This document shows positions 32,289-44,720 of a stretch of DNA of 64,000 bases, one piece after another. Numbering within the stretch: the stretch's first letter is position 1; the number at the start of each line of letters is the position of its first letter. Below the pieces are notes generated by a model. That model was not told the origin of the DNA. It ran no database searches and worked only from the letters and a program-made list of their open reading frames with translations. Position numbers and translations under genes: made by a program. Source of the stretch: Aptenodytes patagonicus (lineage: Eukaryota; Chordata; Aves; Sphenisciformes; Spheniscidae); assembly GCF_965638725.1 (NCBI RefSeq), contig NC_134950.1, positions 162,974,853 to 163,038,852 on the forward strand, read 5' to 3'.

Positions 32289-32563
32289 TGTCTTCTGTCT
32301 CCTTGATGATGTCCAAAGGATGTCGCATCTCTTTGCTGGACATGGTCCATCCCCAGCGCTCCTCATGCTGGGGCCCCTGAACCTGTAACCAGCCTCTTTC
32401 TCCATCGGGAGCCAAGTGCTGCCCTGATTCCCATGAAAGAATCCTCTGTCCCCCATCATGTGACACCTTAAAAGTTAGTTTTCAAGTGAAGCAGACTATA
32501 ATAATTAAAAAAAAATAATTAAGGCAAACAACCATCTAAAATATTAAAAGAAATACATCTACT
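32289..32563 (-). repeat. Right arm of a 275-bp long inverted repeat
   Basis: Reverse-complement partner of 30,546-30,820. It contains the same open translation (…RILSWESGQHLAPDGERGW…) on the minus strand as the left arm has on the plus strand, but no domain is recognised. The inner end continues into non-repetitive DNA rather than a microsatellite. Confidence 0.9.
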
Positions 32564-32589
32564 GCTAACCTCCATTCCTCATGTTTGAG

Positions 32590-32985
32590 GAGCTGCTCCC
32601 AGTCTGCACAGTTTACCTGGGTAAAGTGAGATGTCCCTGATTTCATTGTCAGAGCATTAAGAGGAAGTTTCATTATTCTAATTTAGCATGAAAATACATT
32701 TAAATAGCATTTCATTTTGCCCTTTCACAGTATTAAGTAACTGCAAGCATCTTTTCAAGAGCAATTGCCCACAGCTTTTTGTGCAAATACTCTTTTTACA
32801 AAAGTCTCATGATGATTTGGGAGAAGCAATAGGGGAAAAAAATGCTTCACTGACAGAATAAAGGAGAAGTCTAGTGTAATACTCAGTACAGTCTTATTTA
32901 TCCTGTAGCTAATTACAACGATAATCTGTTGTATAAGGGAGTCATTTCAATGTCAAATTTCATAAAAGAGATTAACTCTCAAGGA
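32590..32985. promoter_or_regulatory. Candidate conserved AT-rich element
   Basis: AT-rich, low-repeat sequence with many TAAT/ATTA cores, including TAGCTAATTACAACGATAATC near 32,906-32,926, and GTGCAAAT near 32,780. It lies between the inverted repeat and a CR1 copy. Enhancer-like by composition only. Confidence 0.28.
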
Positions 32986-33157
32986 AAGAGGAAGCGATAG
33001 GGGTCTGGGAGCATTGCAGGTGCCCACCAGCACTAAGCATCCCTCCTCTCCTCCGGGCAGGAGACCTCAGCTCAGCCCTCTTGGGCTCATGCACTCTTGG
33101 GCACTGGGCAAGCAGATTTGGGCCTGACTGATAAATATCTTTAGTTAGTTTACTAAA

Positions 33158-33779
33158 ATCATAGAATGGTTTGGGTTGGAAGGGACCTCTAAAGGTCATC
33201 TAGTCCAACCCCCCTGCCGTGGGCAGGGACATCTTCAACTAGATCAGGTTGCTCAGAGCCCCGTCCAACCTGCCTTGAACACTACCAATGATGGGGGATC
33301 TACAACTTCTCTGGGCAACCTGTTCCAGTGTTTCACCACCCTCAGCGTAAAAAATTTCTTCACATCTTCACAGGAGAGGTGTTCCAGCCCTCTGACCATT
33401 TTCGTGGCCCTCCTCTGGACTCACTCTAACAGGTCTATGTTTTTCTTGTACTGTGGACCCCAGAGCTGGACACAGTACTCCAGGTGGGGTCTCACGGGAG
33501 CGGAGTAGAAGGAGAGAATCCCCTCCCTCGACCTGCTGGCCACGCTGCTTTTGATGCAGCCCGGGATGTGATTGGCTTTCTGGGCTTCAGGTGCATGTTG
33601 CTGTCTCATGTCCAGCTTTTCATCCACCAGTACCCCCAAGTCCTTCTTGACAGGGCTGCCCTCAATCCCTTCATCCCCCAGCCTGTATTGATACTGGGGC
33701 TTGCCCTGACCCAGGTGCAGGACCTTGCACTTGGCCTTGTTGAACCTCATGAGGTTCACATGGGCCCACTCCTCACATA
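33158..33779 (-). mobile_element. CR1 LINE fragment with internal deletion
   Basis: The plus strand opens with ATCATAGAATGG and GGTTGGAAGGGACCTCTAAA, the reverse complement of a CR1 3' end. Minus-strand translation from 33,759 gives 112 residues of the ORF2 C-terminal region ([50 protein letters not shown]). Near 33,366-33,370 the sequence jumps from the GGTGAAACACTGG-side segment straight to the RRATKMV-side segment, skipping roughly 150 bp that the 26.3-kb copy retains. It is 5'-truncated and inactive. Confidence 0.93.
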
Positions 33780-34858
33780 ATCACACCAAACCTGTATGAT
33801 AATTTTGAAATGCTTCAATGACCAAAACATGAAATGATGTTAAAGCATCAGTTTGACAGGACTGCACCGTGTTCGGCAGGGTTGTTGCTGGGGAGCAGGT
33901 TTAAGAGAGCAGCTGCTACTATATAGTAAAGATCTTTAAAAAACAGTGCCCACAGACCCTTCCCTGCATGAGGATCTTCCTCTGTCATGCATTCATGGCC
34001 CTAATATTTATGCACCTCCCTGTGAGGTTAGTGAATGGTGATCTGCAAGAACAGACCGAATTACCAGGTAATAAATCAAATTGCTTGTCCTGAAAAAGAG
34101 GGACACAATATCAGTGTGTTTATTGCTTATGCAGGCAGAGACCAGAAATAATCAGGTTACACCCATGGTGTTTTCCTAACACTAATGAGAATGAACTGTG
34201 TGGTATCCATCAGGTTTACCGAGTGGGAAATTTGCTCATAGCCTTTTAGACGTGTGCTCCCAGAAGCTGAGTGAAAAGGATGTAAGTCCCAAGAAGACTG
34301 CCTCTGAGAGGGCCTGTTCAATTAAATCTTCCTCAAGACGTCAGTCACCCACTAAACGTAACAGCATGGGAAGTAAAAACCAAGAGGTTTAAATGATCCG
34401 GGAAGAGCTGGACCGCAGCAGCCAGTGTCGCTCGAGCCTCCGCCACTCCGGTGAGTGGCCACGCCACCGAGGAAACATGTTGCCCAGACTGAGACCAAAC
34501 TAATGCAAATCCAGTTTCCGAATGATGGATGTCCTCTGAACTCTAGCGCAAAAGAAAGCGCTTATACTCCTTTGGATGATGTACTCAGGGATCCGTAGGC
34601 ACTGGATTTAAGTTTTCAGGTATCAAACTAATTAGTTGAACAGTGCTGCAGTGACCTTGCCGGGTGACCTTGGAAAAGAGCAATGGCTATTTGTCATTTT
34701 TAACTTAATCATAAAAAGTAGATAACAGCCCCCTTCTCCCACTGATCCGGCTCTGCGGATTGAGAGCTCGTTGGGATGAGGAGTGCTACGGCTTGGGCAT
34801 AGAAAACACCAGGTGGGATGGTACCTACATGTGCCGGGGCTGCATGAGGCAGTGGAAT

Positions 34859-34912
34859 AATGATGATGATGATGATGACGATGATGATGATGATGGTGGT
34901 GGTGGTGATGAT
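34859..34912. repeat. (GAT)n trinucleotide microsatellite
   Basis: About 18 ATG/GAT units with one C and four GGT variants. The minus strand reads an Ile/Thr run in one frame but has no gene context. Confidence 0.93.
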
Positions 34913-37900
34913 CACAACAACAATTAGATGGTCAAGAAAAACCTTGTTCATAACACAACAGAGCAATTAAGAAGCATTCACTCTAAAGGTCTTAATCTAT
35001 GCAATTTTAGGCAAGACAAATTCTTGTGAAATCACGTATTCAAATGCTGTCCGTGCTCGAGAGGGTGAAAGCCTTGCACCGCCGCAGCTCTCCAGCGTCT
35101 CTGGTCTCTACCTAAAAATAAAACCCTAAGCAAAAAAGAACAAGCCCCCCACTGGCAGTCTGGCACGGAGGCAGAGCACAGTCGCTGCCAGGCATGTGGT
35201 CTCTTTGTCCTTACAGGTCAAACCTGGAATTGAGTTAAGGATGCCAAGTCTCTAGATCGAGACTTGGAGCCAGAGCTCCCTCTCGTCTGTCTCCTGCCCA
35301 GCCCTGGCCAGCAGCCTGTGACCAGGAGCCTCCCCTGGACCCCTGCCTGGGACTCAGCCCCATGCTGGTACCAGAGCCTGGCGCCGAGGTCGAGGCAAGG
35401 TCTGAGGGCATCACCCGAGCTGAGAAGTGCCCTCTCCCCTTTGCCACCATGCACTGAAGGAAGGCAGGGCCAAACCGGAGTGTTTTCTCCACCTCAGTGG
35501 CCCCACAGGATTCTCACCCACACCCGTGAAAGGCTGGAAATTGTGAGACCTCGACTCCAGGGCCAGCCCAGGACAAGTGGAAATAGGAGCTTCACTTTGC
35601 CAATGCTTTCTACCGCATCCCCCTTGCTGGCTGCCCAGGGACTGGAGCCTGTTTTCTCAGGACGATGTGGGAGGGAGGCTGGGCTGGGGCCTGATCCCCT
35701 TTGCACCCTCCTACTTCCCAAAATCCAGGATAAACCACCGCAGTCCCAGCCCATCTGAAGCACAGCAGAACTGTAAAAGCCATGTCTGAGCTTTGAGAGC
35801 GAAAGGCCTGAAGTCATCTGCTCTCGGGTGCTCCCCGTTTCAATGTCAGGAGCGTGCCCTTCAGTCCCAACCAGCATTTGCCTTTTGTTACAGCGCAGGG
35901 AGAAAAAAGGAAACTAAACCAAAGCCACACAATACAGGACTGAAAGAAAAAAAGATAAATGTTGAGGTTTCACGTTACTCCAAATCATCACATAAACAGA
36001 GCATTATTAAAACAATGTTTCTGGGAAAGTCACCTCTCAGCCATCCTCTCCGGTTCTCTCCTACCCTTCCCCTGACTCCCAAGACAAGGAGTTGAGAGGT
36101 TACAAATAAAACCCTAAAGGAGAGAAGCTTTGACATCGGTTCTAGCAACTGGGATTTCTACTCTGTTTCAAAAAAAGTGGCAGATCTGTCACACAGTGTT
36201 TACAGGTTATCCTCGGCGAGCTCAAGCATAAGCCCAGTGTGTTTATTAAACCCGTGGCCTGGCAGAGGGAAGGTGTCTGAATTGCAATAAAGTTCATTTT
36301 GAAACAGTTGGTTTAAAACTCTTCATCTTGGTTTAGTGAATTATTGAATGCTGGGATAAAATGTTCAAACAGTTTCTTGTGTCTAGGTACTGGTGTCTTG
36401 CAGGCGGCTCTGGTCACTTCAGCAGACACTTAGGGCTCTGGTCTGGCTTCTTCTGGGTCGTGTAGCATAGCAAAATAAGATGCTCTTGTGTCTGACCATG
36501 AACATATATGTCTGGATGGATAGACATGTGCACTGTATAAATATATATAAATATATATAAATATGTTAGATTTAATTACGTGGGGCTGGCTTTGCTCTCA
36601 GTCCCATTCACTAACCCCAGCCCCAGCGACTGTCCACACGAGTCTCAAGCCTTCGGGTGGACCACCTACGAAACAGATCTGTAGGAGGACAATGGCTGTC
36701 TTGGTCCAACCAGACATTCACCATTCACCAAACCTTTCCAGGGGCCCACGGCACAAGGAGACATATACACAACCGGAAAGCCTGACCATGTTCCTCAGGA
36801 AACACTGGCCAGCCTTACTTTTAACCAACACTGGGCTGAACTTTGTTTTTGGCCCACAGTAGTGTCGCTGGAAGATACTGCAGAAGACCTGCTGCTTGCA
36901 CAGCAAGAAGGTGTAGAAAAGCCTCCACAGTCTGCAAAGTTCAGACTACTCCAAAACCCGGCTGTTTTCTTCATCTGGGGAACCAGATCCATGACAGTCA
37001 TATGGTGATGCACACATTTACCTGGAGCTTAGTTTTGAGGAGCCAACGTTGTTGTTTCCAACATTGTTGTCATGCTTTCAAAGCTGAGGTGACTGAGCTA
37101 CATATGAGGCTGTGGCCTTCTGCTGTCAGTCCATGGTTTTCTTCTATGGAGCAAGCAGACAGTAATCTAAAGGAGCAAGTCTCTCCCACAATGTTCTTTG
37201 CAGAAACCATGGTTTTGCAGCCTGTGGGGACCAGAGAGCCACCACTGACCCTGCCCATGGCCATTCACCACGTCCTCATTTCAGCCAGTGTTTGATGTGA
37301 ATGTCTTCTGTACCTCCAGCACATAGTGCTGCTGGGGGGCTACCCCCAGCACCACCACTGTTTAAATGACCTAAAGCCCATATGAAGCCTGGGAGCTAGG
37401 CAAACTGGGGCAGTGCAGAAGACAAAGCAAATGTTTTGCTGTTTTCACGTACATCCAAACATCTCCGAACTGCCAACCAGCAGCAGTAGGACTGAGGTAC
37501 CCATAGGCTACGGGTCATTTCATGGAGTTTCTGAATAGGTGCAGATTCCAGCACCTTGAGGCTGCTCTTCCTGGGCTCTGCAGCTGTGTTGGTGGGATCA
37601 AGCCTCCAGGCAACCCTCACTAAGGCCAGGTCTGTGCATTTGAAGGCTCAGAGGCAGTAACTACTGAGGTTTGACAGCAACTCTGATGACATCATGTATG
37701 ACCTTCTCCTCCCTGGGAGAATGATCCCCAGCACAGGGGAACCGGTGCAGTTCAGCAGCCTGAGCAATACAGGGCTCTGTCCCCACAATGCTCAGTGGCA
37801 TGTCCTGCCTCTCCCTGCACCTTTTTGGGTCCCCCCCCTGCTTACCTGCCCCAGCCCAGCACTGGAGAAGCAGTAGCTGTGGCTCCAGAGCCGCCCCATC

Positions 37901-39839
37901 GTTTCCCCCTCCTTCCCAGCCACATACCCCTTCCTTTTCCCCATCTACACCCAGCTTGGGAGGCCAGGGGACAGGAGCCAGCCTTTCTCTGCAGAAGAAC
38001 TTTTCTGTTTATTTATGTTTCCTTCCTGCCCATGGAGATCCCACCGATCTCTGAAAACTGTATGAAGTTATTTGCTTGAGCAAACTGACAGCAGCCTCCG
38101 GGCTAAACTTTTGATCCGTCAGATTTCTGCCATCTTCAAAAAGAGATGCAGTGCAGGCATGTGCACCACTGGGCGCTGGCAGCAGTGATCCTGCAGTGGA
38201 CGGGGCCGGCACGGCTAGCCGTGGGCAAGAGGAGTCAGTGGAGGTGGACCTCCATCCTCCTGTATGTCACGTCTGGCTTGGCAGCAAGGGGACAGCTGGT
38301 GTTACCCAGTCCCCGGTGTCCAGGCACGGGTGTCTCCATCCTGGCACGGTGGGAAGCACCAAAGAAAGCACGGAGTGGTTCTGCTGAAGCAAACCGGAGC
38401 TGCAGGGGCTTCAGCTGCCTTTAATGTCTCTCTTGGTCCTGGCTCCCAGCAGATCCCCTCCTTCTCCTGTCCCTCAGGCAGGGGAGCAGTAGGAACCCCG
38501 CACTCAGCCCTGCCCAGGATGAAGTTTTTCCAGCACTTGCTGGCAATGCTCAGGCTGACTCTCTTCTCTCCAGTGAAAGGTATTTTTCTGTGCGTATCAT
38601 CGTTTCATATCCTGAGGCTTTTCTATGCACTCACAGAAATTCAAAATGATCACACTGATGCCAACGCTGTTGTTTCAACATTTACACCTCTGGGATGAAT
38701 ACTGTAAAAAAAAATGCGACATAATAGACAAAACTGCAGGGATGGATTCAAGCACAGAAGGAAAGAGATGGAGTCAGGAAACTGTAAGGTAAGAAGGCTT
38801 AAAATCTACACTGGATAGCCAAAACTTCCCAGCCCAGCTTCTTTAAGATGCACATAGATTATCATGCTGTGAAACTTTGTTCCCTAGTTGAATAGGATGA
38901 ACCAACGTAGACGAAACCACAGGTACTGTGCATGCAGGGGTAATGAGAAACACATCCATCGTCCAGCTGATACTGAGAGATTACATGCTGTGCCAGGGGG
39001 ATAAAGAATATGGGTATATTCTACTCTGGACCAAACTTTAATGTCTGCTGACTTCAGCATACGGCTCCTTACTGACTGCTGGGCCTCGCCCTTCAGCGGC
39101 GAGGACAAACTGCCCGAGGGAAACGCTGCTTGTAGTTAGTAGACATGCAAACTTGGAAATGCACAGGGAAAAGTTATACTTGTAGGAATCGAGCACAAGA
39201 TCAGGTAAAAAGCCATGGCAGGGACAAACATTGTCCATCACAGACAAATGCTCTGTTATGAGTGGGATGTGGATGGAAGTCTGTGCAGGGATCCCCCAGC
39301 CAGTACCATCCCTGTTGGTGAGCACCACAGCAGCACCAGAAAGTCCCACCGGAACCAGCCGTGGGGGTTGCTGCACAAAGACAAGGGACGAAATGCTGCC
39401 TGCCCTCGGGAAAATGTCATTCCTGGTCCCTAAAATGGGCAAAACCTGGGTTGGCATCTTGTAGTCATCCTTGCTTGCCATTCTCAGTTGACACCTTTGA
39501 GATGGCCAAATTCTGTAGCCATTTCTCAGTCTTTGCTTCTACAGACTTTGGAGGCAGATGGGTCTGGCTGGGAAGCAAACGAGAACAGCAGCTCTTCAGA
39601 CATGCTGGTGTCCACAGTTGGATATCTAACTCCACACTTAAGGGTACAATGAGTGGCCTGATTGTCAAAGACATTGAGCATCCAAACTCCGCACAGGGTC
39701 ATAAAAGGAGATCGACATATTTGACAAAAATGAGTGTTCTCACAGTCTCACTAAGGAATTCTAAAACCAATTCAGCTCTCCATAGCTGTGCAGGAAAATC
39801 TGTAAATCAAGAAGTTACTCCAGGCAAGATTTAAAATGC

Positions 39840-40130
39840 CCTAATTGCCTGTTGGCTTTATGACAAAAGTACCATGAGAGGCAAACTGGTTTCAGTACTT
39901 CATTGGCATAATTTAGGGAGAAATATATCTTTCCTTCTGTAATAAGTCATTATTAAATTAGGTTTAGTGTTCATACTTTCCCCATTAATATTGCAGATTT
40001 TATATCAAAAAATGTGTGTATAATTGATAATCAAAAGTCCTTGAAGATCAGAAAAATACAATATTTTAGTGCAGTGAGCTTAAAAAAACAACTGCAAAGT
40101 GAGATTACCATTTGGGATTTGGCTGTGAAA
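39840..40130. promoter_or_regulatory. Candidate conserved AT-rich element
   Basis: AT-rich, low-repeat DNA with ATTATTAAATTAGG near 39,949 and CCATTAATATTGC near 39,983. It resembles conserved non-coding sequence by eye only. Confidence 0.22.
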
Positions 40131-40840
40131 CACGATGGGAGGTAGATAAACAGCCCAGGCCACATCCTACTCTCACTACCCTGATGTAATTTGGACTGAT
40201 CCCCACACAGTGGGTTTCAAGGGTTGGCCCAACACATTTTTTAAATGTAGGTTTAATATTTTATACAACTCCTACTAGTGCCCATCAGCCCCTATTATTA
40301 GTTGTGTTCACATCCACAGGGTATGCTGATTAATCCCATAAGACTCTTGTTCACTTTTATGGCTCATTTTTAAGTTGCCAAAACTTTAGGCAAAGGTGTG
40401 GTTATGCAGTCCTTGGCAGGCATGATCTCCATAACCTCAGTCGTCACCGATGTAAGGATGCAGGATTTGGCCATGGCCAAGGGAGGCACGCAGTGCCTGT
40501 GGTGGTATGGGGACACCCAGAGGTGCTGCCTACGGGGGAACTCATTGGCTGCGTACCAGCTTTTGCACTGCCTCCTCCAAATTTGAGGAAGTCATGGCGC
40601 CCTCCAAGCCTCTAGGTAGATGAACATCATGATCGGAGAGGGGATTGGAAGAGCAGACTGCATTATTTCCACAGGTTTCCCAGAAGACATCACAGGGCTG
40701 CAGAGGACACCACGCGGGGATGGAGCCTGAGACAAGGGGTGCTGCGTGCTGCGGGGTCAGTGCTGCGTGGCTGTGAGATGGTGTGAAGGATGTGGGGATG
40801 GACCCATGCCCTGACAGGTGTTCCCCCTTTGCCATCTCAG

Positions 40841-40956
40841 GCAAGGAGGGTGAGGCGTGGAAAAGGAGGGTGAAGGGTGGAAAAAGAGGGTGAAGAGTGG
40901 AAGAGGAGGGTGAAACATGGAAGAGGAAGGTGAAGGGTGGAAGAGGATGCTGAAGC
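40841..40956. repeat. 20-bp minisatellite, about six copies
   Basis: Units start at 40,841, 40,861, 40,881, 40,901, 40,921 and 40,941. The consensus is AAGAGGAGGGTGAAGGGTGG with two to five changes per copy. Confidence 0.93.
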
Positions 40957-40999
40957 AGCTTTGCTGTCCCCACTACTCCTGAGTGTATTATTCTAGCAG

Positions 41000-42200
41000 C
41001 TGGAAACCTGTCTTCATACCATGTTGTTGTACAAGATTTTTTAATGGATGTAAGCCCAAACCTGCAGAAAGTTTCTCTTGAAAGACCAGATTCTCACAGG
41101 GCTCAGTAATGAAGCTTCACCGATGAAAGTATCTAGTGCTGGTTTATAGCAGCTATAAGAAATCAGTGTGATGTAAGAGTAACCAGGGGAATATTGACTT
41201 TAAATATACTGACTTGTTTTGGTTTTAACTGGTATTTTGGATCAAGAATCTTAAAAGAAGATTTGACACCAGCTTTTATGATAATACTTTTCCCTGATGA
41301 TACCACACCTTTCCCCCAGTCACCACTAGAAGTAAAACTAAGAATAAAAGCATTTTTCTAATCTTTACACTTTATATTAAAAAATAACTCTCAATAAACA
41401 CCTTCCAGGATCACTTTTGACATTAAACATTGATTTCTATGTCTGTTATAAACCTTGAAGAATTGCCTCAGGCACTTGTAATAATCTAAGCATTAGATAG
41501 GAGCATTTTCACTATCTAATTATTACCCAGTTTAATACAAGCCACGCTTCAAAAATATTTGTAAAAAGAAATTATCTTAAAAAAAGACCCATCCCCCAGC
41601 AATTCCACTGTTGCTGTTGGAGCTAAATGTGTTACATGCCAATACAGGGAATACAAGTCAGACCACCCAGTAACATGACTTCTTTGAAAAGACATTGCAA
41701 TATATACAGAAATGTCAGGGTCTTCTTCTTTCTAAACAGGTAAAATCCTCTCCCCACTGCCCTTATTTCCAAGAGGAATAACATCCGGCTTCATTCTTCC
41801 CTATTTCCAAAACATGCCTCATTGCTGAGCACAATTCCGAGACACAAGGTTAATGTAGCAAAGAGGTTTGTGCACTCCCATGTCCGAGGCTGATTCCTGC
41901 CTGTTTACATTTCAGACCCGTAATTTATTTTCGCATTTTTCTCCCCAATACATGGCTTTTGGGAAATGAAAGCTGGGAACATTCTCCCATAATTGAACTT
42001 AAAGGAGGCCAGTAGGGCATATCCAGGCACAGCACTGAAAATTTCCAGAGTAGCCTGAATTTAGGGTCTCCTCTACTTCATCCAGCTGTTTGCATGATTT
42101 AAGTTCACTTGCTTAACTTGGCTTTATAATTCTTATTCCAAAAATTATAGAGGAATAAAGTACCCAGCATAGGAAGTTAAATACTTGAGCTGGGATTAAT
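41000..42200. other. AT-rich non-coding stretch, possibly conserved
   Basis: About 1.2 kb without open frames of note or tandem repeats. It contains many TAAT/ATTA cores, for example near 41,460-41,540. It may hold one or more distal elements; nothing more specific is supported. Confidence 0.3.
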
Positions 42201-43139
42201 CTCATCACATGTAATCATATACACTGGAACCAGTCACCCTGGGCTGTCTTCTCGGTGGCATGAAGTTTGCAGTGCTGCTCATTTCCCTGTAGGTATCTGA
42301 GTTGACACCAAAAGGGTTTGTTTCTCTCCACCGACCCTGCGGAGGACCTGGGTGACAAGCCCACATGGAGACATGTATACTGGAGAGAGCTACAGCTAAG
42401 TGGGGTGAATTCCACTTTCCAATGTCCAAATGATTTAATAGAGATGAAACCCAAGAGACGTTACTGAAATGAAATAAATCTGGGCAGAAATGATTGCAAT
42501 GGCGTTTGGGGAATGGAACAACAGTATATATATACCCTGAGAGATACGGGGTTGACAGAAAGCTTGCCATTCTCTGGGGAAGCCTATATGACTTTTCCTG
42601 GGTAGGAAAAAGTGAATGATGGCTCCACGAGCCGTCACTGCTTACTTGGGCCCCATCCTGAACTTGCTTGAGCTGTACCTGGCTTATAAGGGCAGCTTTG
42701 GGTGCAGGTGGCTTCCTTGGGAGCTGTAGGGGCAACCATGGGATGAACACACCGGCTCCTGGGTGCCTTCCCAACGCCTTCACCAGGGTGATGGGAGACT
42801 GGGGATGGAGCTCATCCCTTCCCCTGGGACATTTGCAGGGGAGCCCCTCACCTGAAACGTTCCCAGTTGCTGGACCAAAACCAGTATTTCTGAGGAGTCA
42901 TCTGCTTGAGGTGCTTTTGGGGAGGGGCTTCACCCCCTAGAAGCACCCACCTCTCTCCATGGCTGTAAGGGCAGCCTGAGTGACAGGCTTGGGTATGACA
43001 TTTGCAATGCCCGTGTCCACACTTGGGCAATGCATCCTGGCCGTCTGCTCGCAACCGAGTTGCAGTAGCAGCCCCGGCACAACCGGTGAGCGAAAGGCTT
43101 CTCCAGGGACGGCGGTTGTAGGTAGGGGAATACCTTTCA

Positions 43140-43197
43140 TTATACCTGGAAAGGTAGATGAGGTTGTATTATAGCTGGAAAGGTAGACGAGGTGCAT
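43140..43197. repeat. 29-bp direct duplication
   Basis: Two adjacent copies of a unit with core CTGGAAAGGTAGA(T/C)GAGGT, starting at 43,140 and 43,169, with about five differences. Confidence 0.85.
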
Positions 43198-44574
43198 TGC
43201 ACCCACGCTTTCCTTCAAATCTGAAAGCTGCAGACCCCAAAGACTATCTGCTGCATGCAATTACCCCAATTAATCTAATGAAAGGTACTATTTCTCCCCA
43301 CAAACGTTGCCTCATTTAAATGCTTCAATAAGGAAGAGCAATAACTGCTACCACTACAGTGATGTTTTCAATACAGTGGGAAGATTTCAAGCTCTCCTTA
43401 CGGCAGTGCAGCCCAAGAAGTATGAGACCATGACCATATTACCTACGTTTTCCCAATACATTGCCACGCGCTATGCAAACAGAGCTAAATGTGATTTGGG
43501 CTTCAGATATCGGCAAGAGGATACAATGGAGAGATCAGAAAATGTCTCCCGGTGAAAGGCATCAGGTTAAAAAAGGATAAAAGGCTTGAGGAAGGATGGG
43601 GTTTAAGACAAATGTTATAGAAAAATCAGAAATTCGTGATGGAGGTGTAAATCTCCAGGTGTAAATCAGCACAGCTTTATGGATGCTCGTGTTTGCATTA
43701 GCTAAGGATCTAGTCCCATGTGTTTGATCAAACGTGGTTTGGTACAGAGGAATAAAGGAGTGGAAGTGGGAGAAAGCAGCTTCCTTCTCCGAGGGAGAGC
43801 AGGAATGCAAAATATGTCTAAAATAATACACTACCCAAATAGTCTTTCAACCTTTCCCAAAGGAAAAATACACTTCTCTGCAAGGAAAATGCCACATATC
43901 TCTACAGCCCCAGGAAAAGAATGAGGTCACATCTTTCACTAAAGCTGAAAGAGGCCTTTTTTTCGGTGCAGCGTTTCATCCCCTTCTTCCAGTAACTAGA
44001 CATGCCTTGCTGCGGTGGGGTCCTTGGTATTTATTGTCTTTTGGGCTCCTTGCAAAAAAAAGTTCAATCCTCACTGAATGTGAAGGGCTAAATCCTGCAC
44101 CACCAAAGCAACGCTGCTATTACGGAGGAAATGGATTTGCCCCTTGCTTCCATCAATGTGAATTGGGAGCAATTCTCCTTAAGTTAAGAGGTGAAACCTG
44201 TCCCACTGACTCTGGCTGCAGAAGGATTTCTTGCATGGGAATGAGGGAAAAGAAGCCAACTTTATAAACCAGATTTTGGTCTCTTTACACAAGGACAATT
44301 TGTAATAAACCCTGTGGCTAACGTGAAGTTATTGCAGATTTGCACTGGCATGAATGAGGTCAGAAAGCAGCCCGGGGTGGCTGGGAGAAGGCAGCACAGA
44401 GGTGTTGGAGCAGAGAAATTTGGAGTTTGACTGCCTTCAGCCCCTAAATGGTCTCAACACGGTGACACCCCTCCTTCGATGTATTTTGGGTCAAATTGAT
44501 GAGTGTCACAGCTCAGGATCGAGCACATCCGACATGGAGAAAGCCACGTGGAGCTTGTCGGAGTGAGCTGGCAC

Positions 44575-44720
44575 TGTGTGCTAATTAGAGCTGTCTGCTC
44601 AATGAATTTAGCTTTAGCTGCTCGCAGAGTGTCTGCAGCTAGATTGGGATTTCCTCAAATTGATTTGTAATTTGAGGTTACTCAATTAATTTTTCTTTTT
44701 TTTTTTTATTTTATTTTTGC
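44575..44720. promoter_or_regulatory. Candidate conserved element with hairpin and homeodomain cores
   Basis: Contains CTAATTAGAG (44,580 area), an inverted repeat CCTCAAATT-7 nt-AATTTGAGG (44,653-44,677) and CAATTAAT just after it. A T-rich tract follows. Enhancer-like by motif content only. Confidence 0.3.

Noticed and set aside
30546..32563. A pair of LTRs of an endogenous retrovirus
   Set aside because: The arms are inverted, not direct, lack TG...CA ends and flank no gag/pol-like coding sequence.
40841..40956. CRISPR-like repeat array
   Set aside because: The 20-bp units are directly adjacent with no spacers, and the genome is vertebrate. It is a minisatellite.
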